A stretch of DNA of 64,000 bases from Nematostella vectensis. Lineage: Eukaryota > Cnidaria > Anthozoa > Actiniaria > Edwardsiidae. Below are positions 33,027 through 44,421 of this stretch, in pieces; the stretch's first letter is position 1; every line of letters begins with the position of its first letter. The DNA is taken from assembly GCF_932526225.1 (NCBI RefSeq), contig NC_064046.1, forward strand, positions 7,613,219 to 7,677,218. Reading direction: 5' to 3'. The position numbers and the translations under genes were made by a program. The notes under the pieces were generated by a model. That model saw only the letters and a program-made list of their open reading frames with translations, made no database searches and had not been told where the DNA came from.

Positions 33027-33034
33027 TATAAAAG
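33027..33034 (+). promoter_or_regulatory. TATA box candidate
   Basis: TATAAAAG in a locally GC-rich stretch (GCGCGC words at 32950-33025), 76 nt before an ATG that starts a short exon with a perfect GTAAGT donor. Confidence 0.4.
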
Positions 33035-33109
33035 GGGGCAAAATAACTGGTTAGCTCCGAAAAATCTGTCAATCAAATCAGTTGAGTCGAGACTTCCAAG
33101 GGTGCGGAC

Positions 33110-33950
33110 ATGTTTCACGGAGCTCCCGACAAACCAGCAAATGAGTCGAGCTACAGTGCAAGTAAGTAAATATTCGGTCTTTTTGTTATCAGAAACGTGT
33201 TAAAATGCAACGGTATCTGTAGCTTTAAGAGTACAATGTTTTACAGCAGAAAATCACATCTCAATCGTAAATAGAAATAATTTTCTCCCCCTTTTACGTG
33301 AGTGCTAAAGTTTCCCCGTTCGGACTTAGGCATGTTTGTGGCTTTATTTCATCATTAAATCCTCAATATTGTTGAAAAAGAGAAACCGGTAGGTCCTTCT
33401 CTCTTTTTTATTTCAATCTCTTACGGGTTTTAGATAACCGACGACGTAAATGTAAACAAACGAGCGCACAACTTCATTTGTGTCGCTCATATTTCGCTTC
33501 TAAAGTCTAAGAGGAGTTTTTTTTGCTTTTTGGCACGAGAGTTGTTCATTTGTCAAAGACTTATCCGCTAATGAAGTGCTTTACTCAATCTTTACCCAAG
33601 TTGCATCGATTTTCTCGTATGGTATTCATAATAACCATTCCGCTTCTCAGTGAAAAAAATGGCATTCAAGTTTGGCAAAATGCATAAAATCTTCTAAAAA
33701 TAGAATAAGCTAATGCCTGTAAAAAACATTGATTGTTGCACTTAGATCATGTGTTGTAAATAAAGCGAATATAATAATTGCTTTTCTTCCTTTTTTGTCA
33801 CTTTACCATTGACCTATTTACATTTAAATCACAGACCTATCCAAGTGCAGAAAGTTTGGTGCCCAAGTTCCAATTCTGCATCTCCTCAAACCACTTCTAC
33901 TACTACCAGTACAAATTTTAATATGTGTTTATTGTAAATGCCTGGATTAG
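33110..33950 (+). CDS. possible small two-exon host gene
   Basis: Exon 1 (33110-33161) encodes MFHGAPDKPANESSYSA and ends at GTGCAA|GTAAGT. A good acceptor (AAATCACAG) at 33834 opens exon 2 (33835-33950), which continues in phase with LSKCRKFGAQVPILHLLKPL and ends at TAG. The predicted product has 55 residues and a hydrophobic C-terminal half. I do not recognise it; the locus could instead be the first exon of a longer gene or non-coding. Confidence 0.28.
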
Positions 33951-35561
33951 GCATGATCAAGTGTGCTTTACATGCACAGACTGATCTATGCAGTTTACAA
34001 TCATGGAGTATATAAGCACTGTACCTGAAGATTTTCCCAAAATAAACAGTGTAATTCAGTGTAAATAAAAGCATGAAAACATTAATAAAAACTACTTGTT
34101 TTTCGAGTTGATAAGGCAGCATGCCTATAGTCATCCTCACATTGTATCATATATGAACCAGCACTGATGACAGTGCACATTACAAAATATGTCCTAATAC
34201 TGGAGGCAGTCTCAAGGAGGAAGATGTGAAGTGAAGGCTTATTCAGATTATGAGGGCCATGGGAATGTTAGTTTGTATTTTCAAGGATGCATCTTTATTT
34301 TATTATCTGCATTTCTTAATATTGGTTTAAACTTCCAATTCCAAGCAGGAGAGATAGGGGTATGGGGACCTGTTCCCTTTTCTCAAAATGTAGGAATCAG
34401 AAAACCCTTGTTGTATAGATTGTTTATTGTTTCATCTTTTGTAAATGTTTTCACAATGATGGAAAAATAAACTGCATGGTTAGGAAAATTTAAGTTGCCT
34501 TTGTTATTGAATAGTTACACAAAATAGTTGTATAGGTAAAATGTGTCATGAACTACAGAAATAACACACCAATTTAGTGTATTCAACATATACATAAACC
34601 AAGATGTGTTGTAATGCATATGATGAAAAGTATTTTGTAAAGATAAAGATACACATTTTAGGAACCTGGGCATATGGAGAGGGGCTATTATTTGATAGTA
34701 GGTCCTCCTGGCTTACTGTCTATTTCAGATATAGATTTCTGGAGCACATTGCCATGAATTGTCAAGTGGGTGTGCCATGACATAGATATCATGCAAAAAG
34801 CAGAAGATTTGTCTAATAATAAAGATGATGTACACACACCCTAAAGACATGTATATGCAAAGCTACTGTATAAAACATAAGTCAACAAATGTTGTAGTAT
34901 TGCTTGTTCAAGTGGATATGAGCTGAATGTTCCACCCTAAATCCTACACAGGACACTAGAACATTGTTGGGGTGAGGCGTGGGCGATGGTTCAAAGAGGG
35001 GCATTTTAATTTGAAGCTGTATATCAATGCTTTGTGTCTATGCCAAAATGTCTTCATATTATATCAGGACTGCATTGCAAACACTAGCATACTGTCTGTG
35101 ATCAGTTGATTCTAGGCCATGAAGCATCATTCTGAAACGTATAGACATTATAATGATTCTATTGTAGTCTTTATTTATACATGAAAATTCAAAATTATGA
35201 GGAAAGATACACAAAAATCTTACCTTATTTTGACATTGTATTTCACCACACTTCCAGATGACATAGTGAGTTTATCCACTTTATGGTGTCACCGCAAACA
35301 CATTGCATCTGCACGCTGGCAGAGTGCCCCTGTCTACAAAATGCGATGCTTTCGGGTCAAAACAAAGACTACAAAACGAACACTTTAGAGTCACACGCAG
35401 GCGCCGACATGGCTGCCACGTTTTCAAGAGCCCTGTGTATGCTCTTGGTTTTTCTCATTTTAATCCTAAATTTGAAGCAATTTAAAGTTGATTCAAGGGA
35501 AAATGAAATCCCGTGACTCCAATGTTCTCGGTTTCAAATTTCCTTTACGCGGAAATATCGT
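33951..35561. other. no firmly supported gene
   Basis: AT-rich. One 35-codon ORF at 35409-35516 starts MAATFSRALCMLLVFLILIL, looks like a signal peptide or membrane segment, and sits just before retrotransposon 3. It could belong to the element's 5' region or be a first exon; there is not enough evidence to call it a gene. Confidence 0.35.
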
Positions 35562-36881
35562 GTGCGACGAGCGATTGTATCCTGGAGTGACCGAGGTTCG
35601 ACCTTCATGGCGGCTGCCGAGCACTCAGTGTTACTGGACATTACCATCTGTATGGATGTCCATCCCCAACCAGGCCCGGAGCTAGCAATTCAAGGGAGTG
35701 ATAAGGGAAACAGCTCGAAGTCAGAGAGTGGGAATATTTCTTACGACCGATTGAATCTCCTCTCTCTCAGGCATTCTGTGCCTAAGCCGGCAAAACCCGT
35801 CTTATCCGAATCGAAGTCACTAGATATCCTGCGCTATGGAGGCAGCAGAGGAGCGAACCAAAAGCATTACATCCCTGTGGTCGAAACCCGGCGCTTGACT
35901 AGTGGAAAACTATGTGACCGGAACATCAATAAAAGCAGTCTGATCTACATTCCTCGAGAAAAGGATACAACAATTGCACAGCTCAGGCAACGGGCCTTCC
36001 AGTTCCAAAACATCTTTTCACCAATATTTGTGGACTGGCGAAAACAAAGAACCGTGTACGGGCCACAGTTGCGCTTGAGACACACTTTAGAACTCAGGAT
36101 ATAGATGTTTGCGTGGTCTCTGAAACACACCTCTCCACCGAAGTACCTGACGCGGTTGTTAGTTTCCCCCTTTATTTGATCTACAGGAGAGACAGAGGCT
36201 GGGCTGATTTGGACAAAAGAAAAATGGGCGGAGTTGCAATCTATCTACGGAACAACTTGAAGGTTTTGGACGTTTTTCGTTCTAAACTTTATAAAATGAT
36301 TTGTTTAACTCTATCTTTGCCTTCAGGGCATCGCATGCTAATTTGTGGCCTTTACAATCCTCCAAAGCATGACTACCGTGACGAGGATCTAATGAGCTAT
36401 TTTTAAAATTAGCTTTGTGGATTCTGTGTTGGACAAACACCCTGACACTGTTGTGGTATGTGGCGGTGATCTCAATAGACTGGACCTACAAGAACTAAAG
36501 GCTTTGTCTGGTTGGGACGTTCTGGTTGATTTCCCCACGAGGGGCGATGCTATTCTTGACAATTGCTTGACCAACCGCCCGGATCTCTTTGGAAAAGCAT
36601 ATCCAGTTCACATGCTGATCAAAACAGACCACAATGGGTTTGCGCTGCCAGCGGGCCGTAAATTAAAGCCCATACGCAGGAAAGTGCAAGTGCGCGATTG
36701 CAGGGAACACCGGAAACTGGCGCTGTACATGGAGTTGGCTGAGACGGACTGGGGAGATGTTACTAAGGCAACAAATGTAAACGTAGCAGTGGGAGGATTG
36801 GAACAAAGAATTCACACACTAATGGACAAGCACATGCCACTAAGATCAGTACAAATGTCAACACGAGACCCGCATGGATGA
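35562..36881 (+). pseudogene. retrotransposon 3 N-terminal and endonuclease part
   Basis: The N-terminus carries MDVHPQPGPE, a variant of the HPNPGP (2A-like) motif known from non-LTR ORF2 starts. The endonuclease follows: VSETHLSTEVP, GGVAIYLRNN (36113-36406), [12 protein letters not shown] (36460) and [13 protein letters not shown] (36625), matching the glutamate, asparagine and histidine motifs of the exonuclease-endonuclease-phosphatase fold. Breaks at about 36100 and 36406. Confidence 0.8.
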
Positions 36882-38586
36882 CGCCGCTAGTCAAATCTCT
36901 GTTTCGGGCGAAGTCGAGAATAGCTCCTACTCCAAATAATGAAGAGCGCTTGAAAGTCATCAATCACAGGATTTCGGAGATAATTAGCCAGAACCGGAAG
37001 AATCCCTCTGCCATATTAGGCAGTCGCGATTGGTGGGCGAGTGTCGATTCTAAATCTCAACGTCGCGTTTCCAATTCTACGGTCGCACTGGATAAGACAT
37101 CTTTAGACGGCCTTAACGAGTATTTCGGGCGACTCTGCCGTGACGACAACTATACGAAGCCGGTTGACTTAGAGATTGCAGAGGATGTGAAGGTGCTAGT
37201 AATATCTGAGAGGTTGGTATGGAGAACCCTTGAAAATCTGAAGAAAACTGCAACGGGACCTGACGAGATACCTCACTGGATTTGGAGAGACTTTTCAGAA
37301 ATTTTCGTACAAGTAATACACAAAATCTGGAATCTATCTCTATCTACACAGGAATGGCCCCTGTCATGGAAGAGAGCGAACATAAACCCTCTACCGAAGA
37401 TGGACATCCCTAAGGAAGACAAGGATTATAGAGGGATTAACATCACACCTGTCATCGCAAGGGCGTTTGAGAAGGTCGTATACGAAAACTTCGCCAGGAA
37501 ACCCGTCGAGGCTAACCTTAGCCCCTCCCAGTTCGCTTACAGAAAAGAAGGGAACTGCACAAATGCTCTGATATCCATCCAACATCAAGTGTGCAAATAT
37601 ACATGGATAATTCTGATTGCAAAGCTGTTAGGATCTTTACGATGGACTTTAGCAAAGCTTTTGACTGTGGTAAGCATGATCTTTTGTCGCATAAGCTGAA
37701 ACAATTATCAATTAATCCGTACTTAGTCAATTGGTACCACAGCTTTCTTCATAATAGGCAACAAAGAATTTCTTCTTATAATTATAGTTGTAGTTGGAAG
37801 TCCGTCAACAAAGGAACTACTCAAGGATGCGTTAGTGGTCCCCATCTGTTCAATATTTTTCTTAATGATCTCAATTTATTCTATAAGGGGGATCAAGTAC
37901 TCTTTAAATATGCGGATGATAGCACAATTGTGACTCCTGTGTTTTCTAAGGAAGACCTATCTTTCAATCTAGTCAATAATTTTTTTAAATGGTCCAATAT
38001 TAATGAAATGCTTTGCAATGCAGAAAAATGTAAGGAGCTGATAGTCCGAAAGAAAAACAATAATTCTAATTATCATGCAGTTTACAACATTCCTCAGTGC
38101 AGCGACGCGCTTTTATTAGGCCTTACAATTCAAAGTGATCTGAAGTTCAGCCTGCACGTCAAAAACAAATTAATTAAAGCCAACAAATGCCTCCATATTC
38201 TTAGGACCCCTAGGAAGGAACAATATAGCCAACTAGAAATAGACCATCTATTCTTCTCCCTGGTGTTGCCATGTATCACTTACGGCTTATCCGTTTACGG
38301 GGCCTGCGGCTCAGATCTAAATACCATTCAGTCATTCTTAGACAGGTGTTATAAACGCCGGTTCGTATCTACACCTGTTTGTATAAGCGATATACTGACC
38401 AAGCAAGACTGTAAACTGTATGAAAAAGCTGTAGCCATTCTAAACCACCCATTACATTCATACTTACCCGCTATAAAAGAAACCAAATACAATCTTCGTG
38501 GTACGCTCTATTTAACACCAAATGTAAAAACTGAACGATTCAAAAACACTTTCATCAACCGAATTGCATTCAAACATTTAATGTAA
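36878..38586 (+). pseudogene. retrotransposon 3 reverse transcriptase
   Basis: RT blocks in order: KTATGPDEIPHWIWRD (37245), KDYRGINITPVIARAFEKVV (37420), IFTMDFSKAFDCGKHDLL (37636), TTQGCVSGPHLFNIFLNDL (37815) and VLFKYADDSTIVTPV (37900), then the C-terminal region with YGACGSDLNTIQSFLDRCYK (38294). A frameshift separates 37699 from the frame starting at 37591. The catalytic YADD is intact. Confidence 0.87.
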
Positions 38587-38689
38587 CTTAGTAGTTTGCC
38601 TAATTTTTAGAAATTGATTGTAACATAGGATATGTATTTTTATCCTTTGATAATAAAGATTATTATTATTATTATAAAGTAAGTCTCTA

Positions 38690-38900
38690 TAGGGGGTGGA
38701 TTCCAGTCCCCCGGCCGCGCGGTCGTGGCGCGTTCTGATTGGTTGTTGAAAATGGCGTGCTGTGATTGGTTGGATTTGGAGGGGCGGAAGTGACTTTACA
38801 GGTGGACTTTGGACTTGACCTTTGGACTTTAGGGGGGGGTGATGATTGGTGGGATTTGATAGGGCGGAAGTGACGTAAACAGTCCACACCATATTTAGAG
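38690..38900. promoter_or_regulatory. GC-rich end region of the Polinton-like element
   Basis: Non-coding. Contains a repeated block GATTGG..GGATTTG..GGGCGGAAGTGAC (twice, ~100 bp apart), CCAAT-type boxes and GGAAGTGACGTAA, which resembles ETS/CREB sites. It may be the element terminus or a promoter for an outward transcript. Confidence 0.35.
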
Positions 38901-38912
38901 TAAAAAATCTAT

Positions 38913-38918
38913 TTTATT
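38913..38918 (-). terminator. polyadenylation signal
   Basis: AATAAA on the minus strand about 95 nt beyond the stop of the 39011-39855 gene. Confidence 0.55.
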
Positions 38919-39010
38919 AAACAACATGGATACAAGGGTCCATAAAAAGAACGTTATTTATCAAGTATCTATCTTAGTGTTCTTAGCGTTCCCATAGAAT
39001 GTTCGAAAAG

Positions 39011-39855
39011 TCAATGGCAGGTACTTCGAGTTCGCGTCTGCCTTCTACGTGGATGATTAGCCTTATGACTTGGTGAAGGTGTTGGGTTACTTGTGGTAGC
39101 AGACTGTTCTTGGGGTGGTGTTGTGTTACCTGAGGTGGTGGTGGTAGAAGCAGTAGTCAGTCTAGTAGTCTGATTTTGGGGGGGTGGTTGTTGCGATGAG
39201 CTACTCCTGTTATTCTCGGCTTCAGCGGCTTGTACAAAAGTGTATAGTTCTTCCCTGTGCCGCAATATGTACCGGAAGTAGGCAAAGGATTGTAGAGAAG
39301 CAAATTCACGTGGTGCCAGTGAGCCTGTTTGCATGTCGTTTAATCGTCGTAGGTTCATTCTTCGAATGACGTTCAGGATGCGTTCGGAGATGTTGACCGA
39401 GAGGGGGGGGGTTGCTAGTTACCAGTGGGAGTGCTTTTTCTAGAGCTCTTATTAGGACTCTGTAGCAATCATCGAGAGGGGGCGTCCCGATTGACTTCTT
39501 CTTCTTCATCGCTTTCACCATCATCATCATCATTATCAAGGTCTGAGATCATGTTCGTATCGCTATTGCCACTCTCGTAGTTGTTGTTGTTGATGTTTCG
39601 GCGACCAGCATGATCAAAAGGAACCCAATCATCGCTTTCGTCACTCACGTAGTCGTTTTTGTTGTTGGTGTTGGTGTTTCGATAACGACGACGACGAGTA
39701 TGGACTACATTAGCAAAAAACAGCTTTAAGTTTGTAGCAGCTAAAAGGTGAAAGGAATTGCCACTAGAAATCAAAGAAGCTAAGTCAATCACCGCCTTCT
39801 CCGCAAAACTAAGATAATACATCACAACTCTGTAAATAAGTTTATAAATCAGCAA
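39011..39855 (-). pseudogene. accessory disordered acidic protein, frameshifted
   Basis: N-terminal part (39469-39855) has a membrane-prone start, an RRRRYRNTNTNN stretch and a long Asp/Glu/Asn-rich segment (DLDNDDDDGESDEEEE). It shifts frame twice; one shift is in a run of nine G (about 39402-39410), before a more ordered C-terminal part (SLAPREFASLQSFAYFRYIL) and a Thr/Pro/Gln-rich tail. I do not recognise the family. Confidence 0.45.
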
Positions 39856-39994
39856 AGGATTGTTATTGTAAATAGTTTCGTCAAAGATTTTGCTGTAAAC
39901 AGATTTGTAAATAGCTTTTATTTATTTTGTTTCTATTGAGGGCCATGCGTACATTATCTATTGTGATATTAAGTAAATCCCTCATTAAAAAAGG

Positions 39995-41039
39995 CATCTA
40001 TCTATCTATCTATCCATCCATCCATCCATCCATCCATCCATCCATCCATCCATCCATCCATCCATCCATCCATCCATCCATCCATCCATCCATCCATCCA
40101 TCCATCCATCCATCCATCCATCCATCCATCCATCCATCCATCCATCCATCCATCCATCCATCCATCCATCCATCCATCCATCCATCCATCCATCCATCCA
40201 TCCATCCATCCATCCATCCATCCATCCATCCATCCATCCATCCATCCATCCATCCATCCATCCATCCATCCATCCATCCATCCATCCATCCATCCATCCA
40301 TCCATCCATCCATCCATCCATCCATCCATCCATCCATCCATCCATCCATCCATCCATCCATCCATCCATCCATCCATCCATCCATCCATCCATCCATCCA
40401 TCCATCCATCCATCCATCCATCCATCCATCCATCCATCCATCCATCCATCCATCCATCCATCCATCCATCCATCCATCCATCCATCCATCCATCCATCCA
40501 TCCATCCATCCATCCATCCATCCATCCATCCATCCATCCATCCATCCATCCATCCATCCATCCATCCATCCATCCATCCATCCATCCATCCATCCATCCA
40601 TCCATCCATCCATCCATCCATCCATCCATCCATCCATCCATCCATCCATCCATCCATCCATCCATCCATCCATCCATCCATCCATCCATCCATCCATCCA
40701 TCCATCCATCCATCCATCCATCCATCCATCCATCCATCCATCCATCCATCCATCCATCCATCCATCCATCCATCCATCCATCCATCCATCCATCCATCCA
40801 TCCATCCATCCATCCATCCATCCATCCATCCATCCATCCATCCATCCATCCATCCATCCATCCATCCATCCATCCATCCATCCATCCATCCATCCATCCA
40901 TCCATCCATCCATCCATCCATCCATCCATCCATCCATCCATCCATCCATCCATCCATCCATCCATCCATCCATCCATCCATCCATCCATCCATCCATCCA
41001 TCCATCCATCCATCCATCCATCCATCCATCCATCCATCC

Positions 41040-41122
<83 letters not shown>
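39995..41122. repeat. compound (CTAT)n-(CCAT)n-(CTAT)n microsatellite
   Basis: A short CTAT run (39995-40014), then about 257 uninterrupted CCAT units (about 40012-41039), then about 20 CTAT units to 41122. There is not one interruption in more than 1 kb of CCAT. HPSI and WMDG frames are meaningless. Confidence 0.98.
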
Positions 41123-41123
<1 letters not shown>

Positions 41124-41573
41124 GATCAAAAGGATTCCAATCGAGAGGGGATCGTTCGTAGATAGGTCTAGTTTGTGTCCCATGGGAGGTGGTGGTGGGC
41201 GTTGGTTGATATCGTACTGGTCATCGCTTTCCCAGTTCCATTCTCCCCACACGTTGTAGGACCAGGCTATGCATGCTCGTCGATAGGCATGGATGCAGTC
41301 TAGTGGGGGTAGAGTGCTTCGGCGAGAGAGCGATTCTCGAAGATTACGCATCTACTCGTGGTGCCCCAATTCGTAGACTTCTCGTTCAACGTGACCTTCA
41401 GGGGGAGGGGGAGGAATGAAGTTTTCGGTTGTCCAATGGTAATCGTTGTTGTAAGTAAATCTGTTGTTGTTGTTGATGTGTAGCCACAGCCAGATTCCAT
41501 ACTGGGTTATATTTTGGTTTTCATTTGGGGTCGTCAAGACGGGGCGCTGGGGGAGTAGGAGGGGGAGTTCCAT
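41118..41573 (-). pseudogene. accessory ORF fragments
   Basis: Overlapping minus-strand frames: 41352-41573 starts MELPLLLPQRPVLTTPNENQ and runs Asn-rich; 41118-41351 encodes [20 protein letters not shown] and a Pro run. They look like one Asn/Pro-rich accessory gene broken by frameshifts. The TGATCAAAAGGA word at its end by the microsatellite recurs at about 39612, so a duplication may span the array. Unknown function. Confidence 0.35.
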
Positions 41574-41698
41574 GTCGTGTCTGTTCTCGCAGTTGGTCTT
41601 ACGGGTAGCTTTGTGTTCGCATGTACTCCAATGTGGAAGGGGTGCTTGAGGTGAGCGGGGTAAATGTTCATTAATTGTTTGAAGCGGTTTATGGCCGA

Positions 41699-41980
41699 TT
41701 AAGCCTTTCGTTTTTCTTCGAGGACAATTTGGTCAGCGGTATGATTTTCGTTCTTGGGGGTAAAATCACTGGCTATCCACAGGATTACTTCTTGGTTCCA
41801 TGGACGGTACCCCTTTCGACAGTGTGGACAGGTAGCCCGTGGTGTTAGGTGAGCGTGTATCCATTTCCACAAACAGGGGAAATGACAGGGTTGCTTACAG
41901 CAGGGGAGTAGTTCCATGAGTTCGTCATCTCCTTCGCAACAGATTATACAAGTCATATGGTCAGCCATGTTGTTGTTCAT
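41699..41980 (-). CDS. RING-finger protein (E3-ligase-like)
   Basis: About 93 residues from MNNNMADHM. The Cys/His pattern CIICCEGDD, CCKQPCHFPCLWKWI and CPHCRKGYRPW fits a RING-H2/RING-type zinc-binding fold, so it is probably a ubiquitin ligase or a scaffold of one. The open frame extends further upstream only because it runs into the LTR of the inserted retrotransposon. RING proteins are common accessory genes of large DNA viruses; the role here, possibly countering host defence, is inference. Confidence 0.7.
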   Translation of the reverse strand: MNNNMADHMTCIICCEGDDELMELLPCCKQPCHFPCLWKWIHAHLTPRATCPHCRKGYRPWNQEVILWIASDFTPKNENHTADQIVLEEKRKA

Positions 41981-42124
41981 GGTGACTTGTGAGAGTGTGT
42001 GAGAAATGACGCCGGAAAAGAAGGAAGTGGAGACGGAGTGAACCATGCCGCTGCTGGTGTTGCTGCTGGTGCATCTCCTGATGGACCTGCCATGGAAGGC
42101 ATTCTTCACAATATCAAGGGTATT

Positions 42125-42350
42125 TGTTACAGCGAAACTCTGAATTTTTGTGTTACAAGATGTTTTGTTAATATGTTTGTACACCCTTTGTTCGTCTCCG
42201 GTTTAGTAGTTTCTCGTGAACACATCGTTCTATTGTTATTAGAGTCCTTTGTCTAAGTCATGCTAATTTTCGATAAGTACACGTAAGCATTCTGTATATT
42301 AGTCACTGCAGTTAAGATTTATTTGGTTCGTCCTCTCTGTCGTCTACTCG
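42125..42350 (+). repeat. BEL left LTR (3' truncated)
   Basis: Starts TGTTACAGCG, matching the right LTR. It ends abruptly at CGTCTACTCG, followed at once by gag sequence; the last ~64 bp present in the right LTR are absent. Confidence 0.88.
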
Positions 42351-43556
42351 CCTTCAAGCCAAGATAGAAGCCAAGGAGCTGGATTTAGAAGCCAAAGAGT
42401 CAGAAGGTGATGGTTCGTGTTTTTCGTCTCCCTCATCTAAAAGGCTTTCCCAAGAAAAGGTGAAACATTTTTTTTCCTTTCAAGATCGGTTTCCACCTCC
42501 AGAGATTCCTCACCAAGGTTCAAATCGTAAAGATCTCGCATTTGAAGATTTCGAAAGGGGTATGAAGAGTATTTCTGAGACGCTAAAGAAGTTGGATATG
42601 CCTAAGCGAGAATTTGTATCTTTTGATGGTAATCCCACCTAATATCCTATTTTCATTAAACATTTTGAAATCAATGTTGCAAATGTCGTACAAGATGACA
42701 ACTTAAGGCTTTCGTATTTGATACAATACTGTACAGGGAAAGCAAGGAATGCTATTGAGAACTGTACTATGCTTCCAGAAGGGGAGGGTTATTCTGAAGC
42801 TTTGAAGATTTTGGAATCACACTTTGGACAGAGACATATTGTTGTGCGCGCCTTTATTAACAAAATCGTAGAGGGTTCCCAGTTAAAAGTTGCTGACACT
42901 GAAAAACTTTTAGAACTATCCAGAGATATGCGCAATTGCCTGTTGAATTCTTAAGAAATGAAATACGAGGCGGATGTCAACTCTTTTGAGACTTTGAAAC
43001 GTGTTGTCCTACGGTTACCCACCGTTATGCAAGCTAAGTGGGCCAAGATGACTGGAAGGATGCTGGAAAATGGAGGACAGCCTAATTTTTCCGATCTAGT
43101 AGATTTTGTTGAACGTAAAGCTAAATGTGCAAATACTGAATTTTGAAAGCTTGTCGGTTTGAAACCTGTCGAATCCAAAGTATTCATGAAACCACAACTT
43201 GGAACTCAATTTGGTATTGTACTATCCACACAGGCAGAGAGTCCCAGACCGCAGCAAAAAACACGGCAACCAATCCAACAATAGAACGCCAAGCAAGAAT
43301 CAGGCAATCAAGAGCATAGCAAGCGCAATGTCTCCAATGTTCATTTCCAACCTTGCTTGTTTTGTGAAGGCACTCACGAGATTGTAAGGTGTTTTAAATT
43401 TCGTGATAAGGCATATGCTGAAAGACTGGACTTTGTAAGAACTAAGAGACTCTGTGATAATTGTTTACAACCATACCATATAACCAAGAGATGCAAGGCT
43501 TATCGCGCTTGTCTAGTAAGTGGATGCAATAAAAGACACCACTCGCTTCTTCATTA
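42351..43556 (+). pseudogene. BEL Gag, N-terminally deleted
   Basis: The frame opens directly from the LTR junction with LQAKIEAKELDLEAKE, then FVSFDGNPT, a stop where YP would continue (about 42640), the capsid-like region (LSYLIQYCTGKARNAIENC) and a C-terminal zinc knuckle LCDNCLQPYHITKRC at about 43450. Stops at 42640, 42952 and 43144 disrupt it. Confidence 0.82.
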
Positions 43557-43650
43557 AGTCGACTCTTCTGGTTCTGATCAAGTAACGAACGAGCCAGGTG
43601 TAGAAGAATCTACTCAGGAAAACACAACCAATCACGTCTCCCAAGCAGGT

Positions 43651-44421
43651 GTGTCAAAGCCGAACCAGTTGAAGGTGTTGCTAAGAATCTTACCAGTAAG
43701 AGTGTCGGCAGTAGATGGTAGTCACGATGTAGAGACATACGCCTTCCTTGACAAAGGATCAGACACTACACTATGCGAGACAAGCCTGCTAGAAGAACTT
43801 GGTATAGAAGGGAGACAAACAACCTTTTCGTTAACGACTATTAACGCTGAAAAGCAGCAAAGACAAGGTCAAGAAGTTAAATTGAAAGTTAAGTACTTCG
43901 ATGGTGATGGTGAAGTCCAGTTGGATAAAGTGTGGACCTTGGACAAGTTACCGATCTCGAACTTATCAATACCATCATCAGAAGACATCAGAAAGTGTTC
44001 TCATTTACAAGGAATCGACTTTCCCGAAATTTCGAAGAAGGTTACCATCCTTATCGGTAGTGATGTTCCCGAAGCGCATTGGGTTTTTGAGGAACGCAGT
44101 GGAAGACGAAAACAACCATACGCAGTAAAAACGTTGCTTGGTTGGACATTGATTGGACCAGTCGGAAATCAGACGGGACAGTCAGGACAAGTAAATTTTG
44201 TAAGCGGAGACCAAGAAATGCTGACGGCAAAGATTGATGGACTTTACATCGCAAACTTTGTCGATGCACCTACGTCAAGAAAAACCTATTTCGATAGAGG
44301 ATCGGCGAGCCTTAAGCATAATCGAGAAGTCGGCAACGCTATTAGATGGGCATTACCAGCTTTCTCTACCATGGAAGGTTCACAATCCGCGCCTTCCAGA
44401 CAGCAGAACCAAAGCCATTAG
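43651..44421 (+). pseudogene. BEL aspartic protease region
   Basis: Retropepsin-like segment ETYAFLDKGSDTTLCETSLL: the family normally has Asp-Ser-Gly, here Asp-Lys-Gly, so catalysis would probably be lost. ILIGSDVPEAHW and TLLGWTLIGPVG follow, typical of the BEL protease C-terminal part. The frame shifts into RT near 44340-44400. Confidence 0.8.

Larger units (their letters stand above)
35562..38678 (+). mobile_element. CR1/L2-type retrotransposon 3
   Basis: Single long ORF2-type region broken by a few frameshifts, with a 3' end AATAAAGATTATTATTATT (ATT tail at about 38660-38678). The 3' tail lies about a dozen bases from the start of the Polinton-like element. The coding parts are described separately. 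Confidence 0.85.

Noticed and set aside
32344-33203. ORFs of 71-115 codons around 32.3-33.2 kb
   Set aside because: No motif, biased composition or homology; consistent with chance frames.
35409-35516. 35-codon signal-peptide-like ORF as a host gene
   Set aside because: Too short, no splice or family support; more likely leader sequence of the adjacent retrotransposon or chance.
35590-35602. tRNA B-box-like GGTTCGACC
   Set aside because: No matching A box or cloverleaf around it; lies in a retrotransposon ORF.
40002-41165. HPSI and MDGW repeat ORFs
   Set aside because: Translation of a pure CCAT microsatellite.
41980-42184. N-terminal extension of the RING ORF and the plus-strand ORF 41999-42256
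   Set aside because: Both read into the inserted LTR; the extension cannot be original sequence of those genes.
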